Part shown: positions 19,619 through 29,048 of the stretch, piece after piece
How the letters are laid out: each line of letters starts with the position of its first letter
Position numbering within the stretch: the first letter of the stretch is position 1
Translations under genes and position numbers: made by a program
Notes under the pieces: generated by a model
What the model was told of the DNA's origin: nothing
What the model saw: the letters and a program-made list of their open reading frames with translations, nothing else
Database searches by the model: none
Source: Leptospira perdikensis
GTDB taxonomy: Bacteria > Spirochaetota > Leptospiria > Leptospirales > Leptospiraceae
NCBI RefSeq assembly: GCF_004769575.1
Contig: NZ_RQGA01000003.1
Span: forward strand, 372,001-436,000
Direction: 5' to 3'
DNA length: 64,000 nt

Positions 19619-19644
19619 AAAGCCCGGGGTTAAAGCCGGGCTTT
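19619..19644. terminator. Bidirectional terminator between the permease and fcpA genes
   Basis: A perfect 9-bp stem (AAAGCCCGG with CCGGGCTTT) has an 8-base loop, an A-run on the left and a T-run on the right. It sits between two convergent genes, seven bases after the permease stop, and can serve both strands. Confidence 0.9.
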
Positions 19645-19669
19645 CTCATTGAAAGAGATGTTTTCGGGA

Positions 19670-20596
<927 letters not shown>

Positions 20597-20798
20597 TCAA
20601 TATTTGAAGGAATAGGTTTATCTATTTCTTCAATGAAAGTATCGGAATGGCAAGAGTCAATAATAACGAATTAAAGAGGAAAAAAACCTAATTGTGAACT
20701 TTTTCTTCCGATTCGCTTTGATTTAAAGGGACATAAGTCCTTAAACTCCTAAAAAATCTCATTCCTTGACAGCGTAGTGAATTCGAGAAGATTGCTCC

Positions 20799-21668
20799 TT
20801 GGAGATGAATTTATCCGAAATTACTTCCATCCGAGACGGAAATCCGCAGTGTAAAACCTGTGGAGGGGTCGGAATTACCTTGGCAGAACATGTCCGGGGA
20901 TCTCGTTCCGGAGCCCTCGTCCTTTGCCACTGTATAGGTAGTGACTGTAACACTTGTGAGTCGAAAGGGCAGGCCCCTTTTATGACTTTTGACAGGAAAC
21001 TGGACAAAATGCTACCTTGTGTTTGTCATAATGCACGGTTTTCCCTTCGCAATTGGGAGAATTTAGTCGAAAAAGCCAACATTCCGGCACGATACCGCTT
21101 CCAATTTTTGTCCACAATCGACATTGGAGATACAGCAAACGACCCAGATATGTCTTTTATCATTGCTCACGACTGGGCCAATGAACTGGTCCATAAATTT
21201 AAAAATCCGGATTTTTCCCCACAAGGTTTTTACCTTTGGGGTGGGACTGGGTCTGGGAAAACCTTACTTGCTTGCGTCATATTAAATGAACTCATCTTTC
21301 GTTATGGGATCACTTGTAAGTATGCAAAGGTAAACAAAGACTTTCTCTCTGCAATTCGAGATACTTACCAATCCGACAGCGAAACTCATGGGCAGGAACG
21401 TTCCATAGAAAGGGAATTTGCCAATGTGGATGTTCTTATCATTGATGACTTCGGAGTACAAAAAGAATCCGAGTTCAACAATAGAAAGTTATACGACCTA
21501 ATTGATAGCCGTTATGAACAAGAGAAACTCACACTTCTCACTTCTAACCATTCTCTAGTGGAGTGGAGGGATCGGGGTCAAGGGCGTATTTACTCAAGAC
21601 TTATGGAAATGACCAAAGAAATTGAACTCAAGTGTCCGGACTATCGCACTAAGTTTGTAAAGAGGTAA
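20799..21668 (+). CDS. DnaC/IstB-like AAA+ ATPase with N-terminal Cys-rich domain
   Basis: The N-terminal 80 residues carry several Cys pairs (CKTCGG, CHCIGSDCNTC, CVCH) likely to bind zinc. The C-terminal part is an AAA+ ATPase of the DnaC/IstB group, with Walker A GGTGSGKT near residues 147-154 and Walker B VLIIDDFG near 212. Helicase loaders and transposition helpers share this fold. No transposase is near, so a replication or recombination role is more likely. The start is TTG at 20799, or ATG six bases on. It leads a compact operon with folK and panB. Confidence 0.8.
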   Translation: MEMNLSEITSIRDGNPQCKTCGGVGITLAEHVRGSRSGALVLCHCIGSDCNTCESKGQAPFMTFDRKLDKMLPCVCHNARFSLRNWENLVEKANIPARYRFQFLSTIDIGDTANDPDMSFIIAHDWANELVHKFKNPDFSPQGFYLWGGTGSGKTLLACVILNELIFRYGITCKYAKVNKDFLSAIRDTYQSDSETHGQERSIEREFANVDVLIIDDFGVQKESEFNNRKLYDLIDSRYEQEKLTLLTSNHSLVEWRDRGQGRIYSRLMEMTKEIELKCPDYRTKFVKR

Positions 21669-21672
21669 GATC

Positions 21673-22146
21673 ATGAAGTATTCCAATATTGCCTTTTTGT
21701 CTCTGGGTTCTAACATCGGTGACAGACATCATTTTATGGACCAGGCAATTTGGGAAATTTCTACCTTACCTGAGGTACAAATTTTAAAACAATCGGAAAG
21801 ATTAGAAACAGCCCCACTCGAAAATACAAACCAACCATATTTCTTAAATCAAATCTTAAAAGTTATGGTATCCTCTGCACTCACACTTCCTTGTTTATTA
21901 GATTCCTTACAAGAAATCGAAGACAAACTCGGTCGCAAACGTAGGTCTTGGAAGGGTCCTCGCGAAATTGATATCGATATTCTTACGTACGAAGCCGTAG
22001 TGATGAAAACGGACTTTTTGCATTTACCACACCATTCACTTTATTCTAGACCTTTCATTAAACAATTGTTAACCGATATGGGGGAAATTGGAGTGTATGC
22101 ACTCTTTTTGGAACTAAACCATGAAAAACATTATTCTACAGTATAA
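21673..22146 (+). CDS. folK: 2-amino-4-hydroxy-6-hydroxymethyldihydropteridine diphosphokinase
   Basis: HPPK transfers pyrophosphate from ATP to 6-hydroxymethyl-dihydropterin in folate synthesis. Family signs are LSLGSNIGDR at the N-terminus and the RKRRSWKGPREIDIDIL block near residues 92-109, which holds the catalytic Arg and the metal-binding Asp pair. The 157-aa length is normal. The ATG follows the previous stop by four bases, and the 3' end overlaps panB by 26 bases in another frame. Confidence 0.93.
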   Translation: MKYSNIAFLSLGSNIGDRHHFMDQAIWEISTLPEVQILKQSERLETAPLENTNQPYFLNQILKVMVSSALTLPCLLDSLQEIEDKLGRKRRSWKGPREIDIDILTYEAVVMKTDFLHLPHHSLYSRPFIKQLLTDMGEIGVYALFLELNHEKHYSTV

Positions 22147-22927
22147 AAAAAAATACGATGCCGGAGAACCCATCTCTGTAATCACTTGTTACGATTATAC
22201 CTTTGCCACTCTCTTTAATCGAACGGAAATCGATTGTTTACTTGTAGGTGATTCTCTCGGGATGGTCATCCAAGGAAACCATTCCACACTTCCCGTAACT
22301 TTGGATGAAATCATTTATCATACAAAAGCGGTTTGTAAAGGGGCTCCTGACAAAACGATTGTCGCCGATTTACCATTTTTATCTTACCAAACATCCATTG
22401 AAGAAGGGATTCGTTCTGCGGGCCGAGTCCTCAAAGAAACCAACGCTTCTTGTGTCAAACTAGAAGGGGATTCTGAATTTATCATCGAACTCACACGACG
22501 GATGACGGAATCAGGGATCCCTGTATTTGCCCATTTGGGACTTACACCTCAATCGGTTCACACTCTGGGGGGACATCGTGTCCAAGGAAAAACGGAAGCC
22601 GCTCGCTCCAAAATGGTTCGAAAAGCCAGAGAACTAACTGATGCAGGCGCCTTTGCATTATTACTTGAAATGGTTCCTGAATCCTTAGGAAAAGAAATCA
22701 CAGAATCCATTCGGATTCCAACGATTGGGATTGGTGCCGGTAAATATACATCCGGCCAGGTACTTGTGATGCAAGACCTATTGGGCCTCAATGAAGACTT
22801 CCATCCTAAGTTTCTAAAGAAGTTTGGGAATTTGAGTGGGCCAGTGAAGGATGCAGTGAATGCTTATCATCGCGAAGTATCGAAACGTGAGTATCCATCG
22901 GAAGCCCACGCATTTTCTGATACTTAG
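22121..22927 (+). CDS. panB: 3-methyl-2-oxobutanoate hydroxymethyltransferase
   Basis: PanB makes ketopantoate from alpha-ketoisovalerate and methylenetetrahydrofolate, the first step of pantothenate and CoA synthesis. Seen are ITCYDYTFA at the N-terminus, LVGDSLGMV with the metal-binding Asp, and the HLGLTPQSVH and GIGAG segments. The length is 268 aa. The 26-base overlap with folK groups a folate-pathway enzyme with a folate-using enzyme. The start is the ATG of MKNIILQYKKKYDAG. Confidence 0.95.
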   Translation: MKNIILQYKKKYDAGEPISVITCYDYTFATLFNRTEIDCLLVGDSLGMVIQGNHSTLPVTLDEIIYHTKAVCKGAPDKTIVADLPFLSYQTSIEEGIRSAGRVLKETNASCVKLEGDSEFIIELTRRMTESGIPVFAHLGLTPQSVHTLGGHRVQGKTEAARSKMVRKARELTDAGAFALLLEMVPESLGKEITESIRIPTIGIGAGKYTSGQVLVMQDLLGLNEDFHPKFLKKFGNLSGPVKDAVNAYHREVSKREYPSEAHAFSDT

Positions 22928-22940
22928 AATTCTCTAGTTT

Positions 22941-22988
22941 GGTTCGTTTGAAAAGAGTTTGTATGATACCTTTTCTCTCAAACGAACC
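22941..22988. terminator. Candidate bidirectional terminator between panB and the DAHP synthase gene
   Basis: A perfect 10-bp outer stem (GGTTCGTTTG with CAAACGAACC) is extended by an AAAAG/CTTTT inner pairing with a small bulge. It lies between convergent genes. There is no long T-run, so termination efficiency is uncertain. Confidence 0.6.
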
Positions 22989-23006
22989 TAAATAGGAATC
23001 GTTAGT

Positions 23007-24056
23007 TTATTTTCTCTTTTTTGCTGATTCCGCCAATCTTTCGAGCATAGGAACAGTCGTTTCCCAAGAAACACAAGCATCTGTGATGGACTGCCCATAA
23101 GTCAGAGGTTTTGCATCAATGGACTGGTTTCCTTCTTTTAAGTGGCTTTCAATCATCACACCTAAGATGTAGTTACTACCATTGGCAAATTGTTCTGCCA
23201 CAGCATCGATCACAGCTGGTTGTTTTCGAAAATCTTTTTGGCTATTTCCGTGAGAACAATCCACCATTACTTTCGGAGGAAGACCAGCTTTTTCAATTTG
23301 TGATCCAACCTCTTTTACAGACGCCTCATCAAAGTTAGGTCCTTTGTTTCCTCCACGTAAAATCACGTGAGTGTCTTTGTTTCCAGCTGTTCGAAAGATG
23401 GCACTACTTCCTTGGTTGGTAACAGAAAGGAAATGATGGCTAGAACTTGCGGAACGAATGGCATCCACTGCAATTTGAACATTTCCATCGGTTCCATTTT
23501 TAAAACCAATAGGTGCAGAAAGTCCTGATGCCAATTCACGGTGCACTTGGCTTTCTGTAGTTCTTGCCCCAATAGCACCCCAGGCAACTAGATCTGCAAT
23601 GTACTGTGGGGAAATCACATCTAAAAATTCGGTTCCACAAGGGATTCCCATATTGTTCAAATCTAACAAAAGTTTACGAGCCAGTTGGAGGCCTTTGTTG
23701 ATATGAAAAGATCCGTCCAAATCTGGATCATTGATGAGACCTTTCCAACCTACAGTAGTTCTTGGTTTTTCAAAGTATACTCTCATCACAATCAGAAGTT
23801 CGTTTTTGAATTCTTCGATTTTTGGTTTGAGTTTGGATGCATATTCCATCACGGCACCAATGTCGTGAACTGAACATGGTCCAACAACGACTAACATTCG
23901 CTTGTTGTCTTTGCCATGGATGATATCAGAAATTTCACTTCTGGTGCGAACAACCACTTCACATGCTTGATCGGTCAAAGGATTTTCTTCCATAATTACG
24001 GAAGGAGGGATCAGATTATGTTGTTCTAAAATTCTTAAATTGGCTGTAGGTTTCAT
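23007..24056 (-). CDS. aroG: 3-deoxy-7-phosphoheptulonate synthase (DAHP synthase, AroFGH type)
   Basis: This enzyme condenses phosphoenolpyruvate and erythrose 4-phosphate to start the shikimate pathway. The 349-aa length and the motifs VVGPCSVHD, RVYFEKPRTTVGWKG, GARTTESQ and MVDCSHGNSQKD match the class I E. coli AroF/G/H type. Which aromatic amino acid inhibits it cannot be told, so the symbol names the family only. It is the last gene of a minus-strand operon, two bases after the rhodanese gene. Confidence 0.93.
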   Translation of the reverse strand: MKPTANLRILEQHNLIPPSVIMEENPLTDQACEVVVRTRSEISDIIHGKDNKRMLVVVGPCSVHDIGAVMEYASKLKPKIEEFKNELLIVMRVYFEKPRTTVGWKGLINDPDLDGSFHINKGLQLARKLLLDLNNMGIPCGTEFLDVISPQYIADLVAWGAIGARTTESQVHRELASGLSAPIGFKNGTDGNVQIAVDAIRSASSSHHFLSVTNQGSSAIFRTAGNKDTHVILRGGNKGPNFDEASVKEVGSQIEKAGLPPKVMVDCSHGNSQKDFRKQPAVIDAVAEQFANGSNYILGVMIESHLKEGNQSIDAKPLTYGQSITDACVSWETTVPMLERLAESAKKRK

Positions 24057-24058
24057 AA

Positions 24059-24400
24059 TTAATACTTTTGCATGGAAGGATCGACTAAGTCAGAATAAGC
24101 AAGAGTTCCACCAGCTACGTTTTTGTAAGATTTAAACCCAGCTTGGGCTAAAATTCCACAGGCCATTCCAGACCTTCCGCCCGAACGACAGTACACTAAA
24201 ATTTCTTTATCGATTTGGTTTTTGATTTCTTCGATACGAGCAGCAAGTTCACTAACGGGAATGAGTTTGTCTGTGCCAGGAACTAGGGCAATTTGTTGTT
24301 CGTTAGGATTTCTTACATCCAATACAAAAAAATCATCCTTTCCTTCTGCACGTGCATCCAATCGTTTTTTAAAACTTACTACATCAATTTCCGGTACCAT
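24059..24400 (-). CDS. Rhodanese-domain sulfurtransferase
   Basis: This single-domain protein of 113 aa has the active-site loop VYCRSGGRSG with Cys71 and the upstream motif VLDVRNPNE. Such proteins carry sulfur or act in thiol chemistry. An upstream in-frame extension exists, but the true start is the ATG at 24400, which overlaps the stop of the ABC-F gene by one base (TAATG) and begins MVPEIDVV. It lies between the ABC-F and DAHP synthase genes, and its partner is unknown. Confidence 0.88.
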   Translation of the reverse strand: MVPEIDVVSFKKRLDARAEGKDDFFVLDVRNPNEQQIALVPGTDKLIPVSELAARIEEIKNQIDKEILVYCRSGGRSGMACGILAQAGFKSYKNVAGGTLAYSDLVDPSMQKY

Positions 24401-26340
24401 TATGTGACTCCGCCCATTTCCTCTAGTTCTAGAGTTACATCCTCCCAACGTTTCGTAAGGAGTGCAATCTCTCTTTTAATATCGTTATAAGTGTCCATTT
24501 CCAACTGAAAACTTCTGTTTTTAAAGAACTCTGGGTCCTGTAAAAGTTCCTCTTTGTCCTTTTTATTTTTTTCCAGTCTTTCTATTTGGACTTCCAAATC
24601 GGCAATTTCTTTCTCTAATTTTTTTCGTTTGTTTTTGCTGGCTTGCGGATTGGCTTTTTTTTCTTCAAATTTAGATTTGCCGGCGGAATTTTGAGTAGGA
24701 GATTCTGTTTCGTCTTCTTTGTGGAACTTGAGGTAATCGTCAAAACTGCAATTTAGGTTTTGTAACACTCCACCAGAGAGTTGGAAGGTGCGGTTACAAA
24801 GTCCCTTCATAAAATCGGGATCGTGACTGATGATGAGAAGACTCCCTGGAAAATCAATCAGGGCCCGTTTGACCGCTTCTCGAATCACAATGTCCAAATG
24901 GTTTGTCGGTTCATCTAAAAATAGGCAATTGGTGGGGTGGTTCACAAGAAGGGCAAGTCTGAGTCTACTTTGTTCTCCACCTGATAGATGTTTTACGGAC
25001 TTAAAAACCCCGTCACCAGGAAAGGCAAAATGTCCCAGTAGGGTTCTTGCTTTTTCTTCGCTAAGCTCTGGGTATTTTTTGACTACGGTTTCGACTAAGT
25101 TTAGGCTTTCGTCCAGGTCTTCCCCATGCGTTTGGGAAAAATATCCCAGTTTGGTTTTGGGGCCATAATAGAGAGATCCCAAGTCCAACTTATGCCTTTC
25201 CAAAAGACAACGCATAAGTGTTGATTTTCCTGCTCCATTCGGGCCAACTAACGCCACTTTGTCGCCAGCAGAAATTTCAATTTCTGCATTTTGAAAGATG
25301 GTTTTTTTCACACCTGTATTTTTATCGGGATAAGAAAAGGAGGCATTTTCTAAACGAAGGATGATATTACTCGAAGGAACAAATTGGAATTGGTAGTCTG
25401 GTTTTTGGTTCCAGAAAGATTCTTCTGGATTGTCTAGTTTGTCTCTTTTTTCCAATCGTTTGATGACAGATTGGACCTGTCTTGCTTTTGTCGCTTGGGC
25501 GCGAAATCGTTCCACCCATTCCATTCGGCTTTTTAGATAAGTTTCTTCTTTTTGAAATTGGGCTTTTAGTTGTTCTTGGATTTCATTTTTAGCTTCAAAA
25601 AATTCTTCCAAACTTCCTTGGAACTCAAAAGTTCCATGAGGATTGATTTCAATAATGGTATCTACGGTTTGGTTTAAAAATTCTGGATCGTGAGTTACAA
25701 GAACAAAGGCTTGGTTTTGAGATACTAAAAAGTCAGCTAACCAAGATTTGGTTTTATCATCCAAATGGTTTGTTGGTTCATCTAAAAGTAATAAATTATG
25801 TGGGTTGAGGAGTGCTATGGCAAGACCAATGCGGTGGTGGTAACCCGGAGAAAATTCTTTGGTTTTCCGAATGAAGTCAGCGGTAGAAAATCCAAGGCCA
25901 GAAAGAATTTTTTTCGCACGAGCTTCTAGGCCGTGTAAGTCGTGTAAGTGGGCAAATTCTTCTAAATCACTTTGTTCGTGGAGTAAATCTTCAAAAGTTG
26001 GATCTTCGTGGTCGATCGTTTCGAATTTAGATTCGATGAGTTTTCGTTTTCCATCATACTCGGCATAAAGTTTGTTTTCATCGAGAACTGTGTCTATAAC
26101 AGAAGTGTCTGGCGAAAATTCGGGGATCTGTTGGAAAAGGGAAAGGACGGTGTTTTTGGAACGAATGACTTCCCCTGATTCGGGTTTCATCTTTCCGGCC
26201 GCCATTTGGAAGAGGGTGGTTTTTCCGGAACCGTTCGGGCCAACAATAGCAACACGACATCCTGGTTTGATATGCCAGCTGAATCCCTCAAAGAGAACTT
26301 TGGGGCCGAAATGTTGGTGGATTTGGATGAATTGGATCAA
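24400..26340 (-). CDS. ABC-F family ATPase (Uup/ribosome-associated type)
   Basis: It has two ABC domains joined by the ABC-F linker: Walker A GPNGSGKT near residues 34-41 and a second GPNGAGKS near 365, signatures FSPGYHHRIGLA and LSGGEQSRLRLA, and DEPTNHLD twice. A charged coiled-coil tail (about 560-640) is present. ABC-F proteins act on the ribosome or in antibiotic protection and have no membrane part. The start is TTG, with no good Shine-Dalgarno sequence. It is preceded by a terminator hairpin that ends 11 bases upstream (see findings). Confidence 0.93.
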   Translation of the reverse strand: MIQFIQIHQHFGPKVLFEGFSWHIKPGCRVAIVGPNGSGKTTLFQMAAGKMKPESGEVIRSKNTVLSLFQQIPEFSPDTSVIDTVLDENKLYAEYDGKRKLIESKFETIDHEDPTFEDLLHEQSDLEEFAHLHDLHGLEARAKKILSGLGFSTADFIRKTKEFSPGYHHRIGLAIALLNPHNLLLLDEPTNHLDDKTKSWLADFLVSQNQAFVLVTHDPEFLNQTVDTIIEINPHGTFEFQGSLEEFFEAKNEIQEQLKAQFQKEETYLKSRMEWVERFRAQATKARQVQSVIKRLEKRDKLDNPEESFWNQKPDYQFQFVPSSNIILRLENASFSYPDKNTGVKKTIFQNAEIEISAGDKVALVGPNGAGKSTLMRCLLERHKLDLGSLYYGPKTKLGYFSQTHGEDLDESLNLVETVVKKYPELSEEKARTLLGHFAFPGDGVFKSVKHLSGGEQSRLRLALLVNHPTNCLFLDEPTNHLDIVIREAVKRALIDFPGSLLIISHDPDFMKGLCNRTFQLSGGVLQNLNCSFDDYLKFHKEDETESPTQNSAGKSKFEEKKANPQASKNKRKKLEKEIADLEVQIERLEKNKKDKEELLQDPEFFKNRSFQLEMDTYNDIKREIALLTKRWEDVTLELEEMGGVT

Positions 26341-26346
26341 GGGTGT

Positions 26347-26368
26347 GAAAACCCGCCAATGAGGCGGG
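26347..26368 (-). terminator. Intrinsic terminator between the 53-aa gene and the ABC-F gene
   Basis: On the minus strand CCCGCC (26368-26363), loop TCATT, and GGCGGG (26357-26352) are followed by TTTTC. The stem ends 11 bases before the TTG start of the ABC-F gene, leaving no room for a promoter, so the gene is probably reached by read-through or regulated antitermination. Confidence 0.75.
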
Positions 26369-26388
26369 GGATTTAGGAAGGACTAACC

Positions 26389-26550
26389 TTATTTCTTGGC
26401 TAGAAGTTCCGCCTTTCTTTCACGAAGGTGTCTTACATAAAGGCTTGATTCACCATTCATGGTTTCAACAGACTTTTTGATGGCTGCGTCAATTTCGTCT
26501 ACAGTCATCTTTGCGATTTTTTTGTTCTTATTTTCTTTTTCTTCTGACAT
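26389..26550 (-). CDS. Small hypothetical protein (53 aa)
   Basis: The ORF begins MSEEKENKNKKIAKM and ends RKAELLAKK. It is very rich in Lys and Glu and looks helical, with no signal peptide or Cys. An AGGGGA element about nine bases before the ATG supports translation. It may be a genuine small protein or a translated leader for the downstream ABC-F gene. It is divergent from the YihY gene and ends 21 bases before the terminator hairpin. Confidence 0.65.
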   Translation of the reverse strand: MSEEKENKNKKIAKMTVDEIDAAIKKSVETMNGESSLYVRHLRERKAELLAKK

Positions 26551-26660
26551 GGAAGTTTTCCCCTTTTAGGTACGTCACTGAGATTCTTCCAGGGTTTCCT
26601 CGGTAAATGAGACTGCAAGAAAAATAAGACAAAAATACAGACAAGTTCCAAACTGACCGC

Positions 26661-27497
26661 ATGAAACGCCTCCGACGATTTTTCAGTGAAGTGTACTTGT
26701 ACGATGTCCATGGCCTGGCTTCGGAACTTTCGTTTACCTTCCTTTTGACCTTGTTTCCACTCCTGGTTGTTTTTGTGACTTTGCTCGGGCTTTTACAAGA
26801 TCCAAAAACCATCAATTTGATGACGGACCAAATCGGAAAATTTTTACCTGCACCTATTTTTCAACCCATAGACAAAAGTGTTGAGAATCTAACAAAAGTT
26901 AAAAGTTATAATGTGATCGCTCTTAGTATTGCCATTTCGTTTTTTTCGAGTTTGACCATCTTTGGAACCATATCCAAAGCACTTCGGTTTATTTCTCGGG
27001 ATGAAACTAAGGTTGGTTTTATCGCTTCGCAGTGGATCAACTTTCGATTACTTGTGATTTCTCTCTTATTACTGGTTTTGTATTTTTATCTGACTTATGG
27101 ACTGGTTGCTACAGAACGGTTTTTGTTTCAAAAATTTCGGTTTGGGTTTTTTAGATACAATCCATACTTATCGGTATCACTGATCTCTTTGCCTTATTGT
27201 GTAGGACTATTTACATTCTATTATGCTTATATTACTAAAGCAAAAACTACCTTAAAAGAAAATTTACCTGGTGCGATTTTTGCGTCGTTACTCGTTCTTG
27301 GGATGAGTTTTGGATTTCAAGGTTATCTCAAAATGAAAAACGTTGGAGTGAATTATTCCTTAGCTTATGATTTAATTTCTAAAATGGTAGTGTTGATGTT
27401 GTATACTTATATCAACTCTACTTTTTTTATTTGGGGATTTTTATGGAACCAAGTCCTTGCCGATGATCGAAATAAAAAATCTCATTCTAAAAAATAA
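26661..27497 (+). CDS. YihY/BrkB family inner-membrane protein
   Basis: This 278-aa protein has about six membrane segments. The N-terminal motif HGLASELSFTFLLTLFPLLVV and the mid-protein polar helices match the YihY/UPF0761 (formerly RNase BN/BrkB) family. The function of the family is not firmly known; the older RNase BN label is considered wrong. The 3' end overlaps the convergent hypothetical gene by 16 bases. Confidence 0.88.
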   Translation: MKRLRRFFSEVYLYDVHGLASELSFTFLLTLFPLLVVFVTLLGLLQDPKTINLMTDQIGKFLPAPIFQPIDKSVENLTKVKSYNVIALSIAISFFSSLTIFGTISKALRFISRDETKVGFIASQWINFRLLVISLLLLVLYFYLTYGLVATERFLFQKFRFGFFRYNPYLSVSLISLPYCVGLFTFYYAYITKAKTTLKENLPGAIFASLLVLGMSFGFQGYLKMKNVGVNYSLAYDLISKMVVLMLYTYINSTFFIWGFLWNQVLADDRNKKSHSKK

Positions 27498-27895
27498 TCG
27501 GGTTCTAAGATTCTTGGGCAAAAGGAGATAATGATTCCAAAATAGTGGCGTGCCAAGGAATGAAATAACCATTCTCCGCCAGAAGAAAGGATATCATCGG
27601 CATCAAGGTCGGTGTATCCTTTTTTATGAAACAATTGGTCAAGACTCCAGTTTTCTTCCCCTGGAATCACTTGGACTTTGAGGTGGGCGTAAAATTTATT
27701 TTCTAATCTATGATAACGAAAAACTAAAGCCCTTCCACCTAACGGATTTCTGATGGTAAAGGTGAGCCAAGAAGGAAAATCATTTTCTGGTTCTGAACTC
27801 AAGTGGTAAAGTTCCCAACCTACATCCTTAGCATTTCCGAAAAATTCCTGAAAACTGGAAGTAAAAGCGGATTGGTATTCGGTTGTGATCCCCAT
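27482..27895 (-). CDS. Hypothetical protein (137 aa)
   Basis: I do not recognise a family. It is a small soluble protein with alternating aromatic and charged residues, probably of mixed alpha/beta fold, and has no signal peptide. It overlaps the end of the YihY gene on the opposite strand and is divergent from the next plus-strand gene. Codon use is like its neighbours. Confidence 0.65.
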   Translation of the reverse strand: MGITTEYQSAFTSSFQEFFGNAKDVGWELYHLSSEPENDFPSWLTFTIRNPLGGRALVFRYHRLENKFYAHLKVQVIPGEENWSLDQLFHKKGYTDLDADDILSSGGEWLFHSLARHYFGIIISFCPRILEPDYFLE

Positions 27896-28036
27896 TTGTT
27901 TTTTTGATAGAAATGGAACCCCAGATTTAAGGCAAATTTTATCTCAAATTTTCTAATAAAGTTTTGAAATGTTTTTTGAAAAAGAAAGGGAAATTCCGGT
28001 TTCCCTAAGAATGAGATTCGTTATGATGGGGACTTG

Positions 28037-28049
28037 AGGTTTGTAACCT
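28037..28049 (+). promoter_or_regulatory. Small hairpin over the ribosome site of the next gene
   Basis: AGGTT and AACCT are perfect complements around a 3-base loop and end at the base before the ATG. The left arm includes the GAGG ribosome-binding sequence. The stem is short, so its effect may be slight. Confidence 0.3.
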
Positions 28050-28490
28050 ATGATCGAAACCATCAATATCAACTGGCCAAGCGGAGCCATCGATCCCGTT
28101 ATCCATTGCCCTGCCTGCGGTAGTCTCGTACTCAGTCCTTTAGAAGAAGAAGGGCCTGGTTGCCATCACATTCAATTCATCATTGATAGTGAATCTGGCG
28201 AATTTAACTACATCACCGAAGCATTTGATGAAATTTTAAAAGAATTTCGTAAACCGGATGTGGAAGAATTTGATGAATGGGATGCCACTGAAGTTTTTTT
28301 AGAAGAATCAGAATCTAATACATTCTACGTAATGAATTTAATTTTACCTAGTAATGTTTCGATTGAAGATGATCCTGTTTGTTTACGTATTGGATTCGAA
28401 TTATTTTTTTCAGAAGACCAAGAAGAATTGTACGAAGAATTAGAAAGAAGACATGACGAGGAAGGTTTACATGACCATAGCCAAAACTAA
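28050..28490 (+). CDS. Acidic hypothetical protein with a CxxC motif (146 aa)
   Basis: Near residues 20-23 is a CPACGS segment, and a further Cys-His-His lies at about residues 38-40 (GCHH), suggesting a small metal site. The rest is very acidic, with a Glu-rich C-terminus. No family is recognised. GAGG lies ten bases upstream of the ATG, inside a small hairpin. The end overlaps the next gene by 20 bases. Confidence 0.7.
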   Translation: MIETININWPSGAIDPVIHCPACGSLVLSPLEEEGPGCHHIQFIIDSESGEFNYITEAFDEILKEFRKPDVEEFDEWDATEVFLEESESNTFYVMNLILPSNVSIEDDPVCLRIGFELFFSEDQEELYEELERRHDEEGLHDHSQN

Positions 28491-29043
28491 AATTTCATTG
28501 ATAGGACTTTTGATTGTTGCTACTTTTAGTTTTACAAATTGTTTGATCAGTTATAAGGATCATCCGAAAATTCTTCCCCTCCCTTCGGAAGAAAAAACAA
28601 ATGATGCTAACTTTGTTTATGTTCTCCCTACATTTCCCCAAGTGAATTTAGGAGGCAGGGAAGCTCTCAAGAATTACTTTCAAAACAAAACTCGTTTTAA
28701 AAACACAGTGGAAGGAGTAGATGTTCCGAAAACTGGGTATTTGGTGAATGTAAAAGTAAATTACCGATCGCCGTCTCCGGAAGCAACGGTGTTTTTAGGA
28801 ATTTCTACTCTTACGGCTACATTACTCCCTGCTTGGTCTACACAAGATGGTTATGATGTACAATACCTTCTCTATAAAGATGGGAAGAAAGTCGGAAATT
28901 ACGAATACCATATCTTTCGAAATTATGCGCAGTGGCTTTTGTTTGTTCCGATTTCTTGGTACAATTTTGAAACTGCAACAGAAAGAGAAGTGTTCGAAAG
29001 AACCACACTTAAGTTTTTTGAGGATGCTAAGGAACATTTCTAA
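28471..29043 (+). CDS. Putative lipoprotein (190 aa)
   Basis: The start at 28471 is favoured over an ATG 18 bases upstream because GAGGAAGG sits at the right distance before it. The N-terminus is a basic, then hydrophobic signal ending in FTNC, a spirochete-style lipobox, so the mature protein would begin with a lipidated Cys at about residue 24. The remainder is a single soluble domain of unknown family with a hydrophobic stretch around ATVFLGISTLTATLLPA. Location in the inner or outer membrane is not clear. Confidence 0.72.
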   Translation: MTIAKTKISLIGLLIVATFSFTNCLISYKDHPKILPLPSEEKTNDANFVYVLPTFPQVNLGGREALKNYFQNKTRFKNTVEGVDVPKTGYLVNVKVNYRSPSPEATVFLGISTLTATLLPAWSTQDGYDVQYLLYKDGKKVGNYEYHIFRNYAQWLLFVPISWYNFETATEREVFERTTLKFFEDAKEHF

Positions 29044-29048
29044 AGCCA

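Noticed and set aside
20799..21668. Insertion-sequence helper gene (istB)
   Set aside because: There is no transposase or terminal repeat, and the gene sits in a tight operon with folK and panB.
24401..24448. N-terminal extension of the rhodanese protein
   Set aside because: It lies within the ABC-F gene, and the ATG at 24400 forms a clean TAATG junction and matches the usual domain start.
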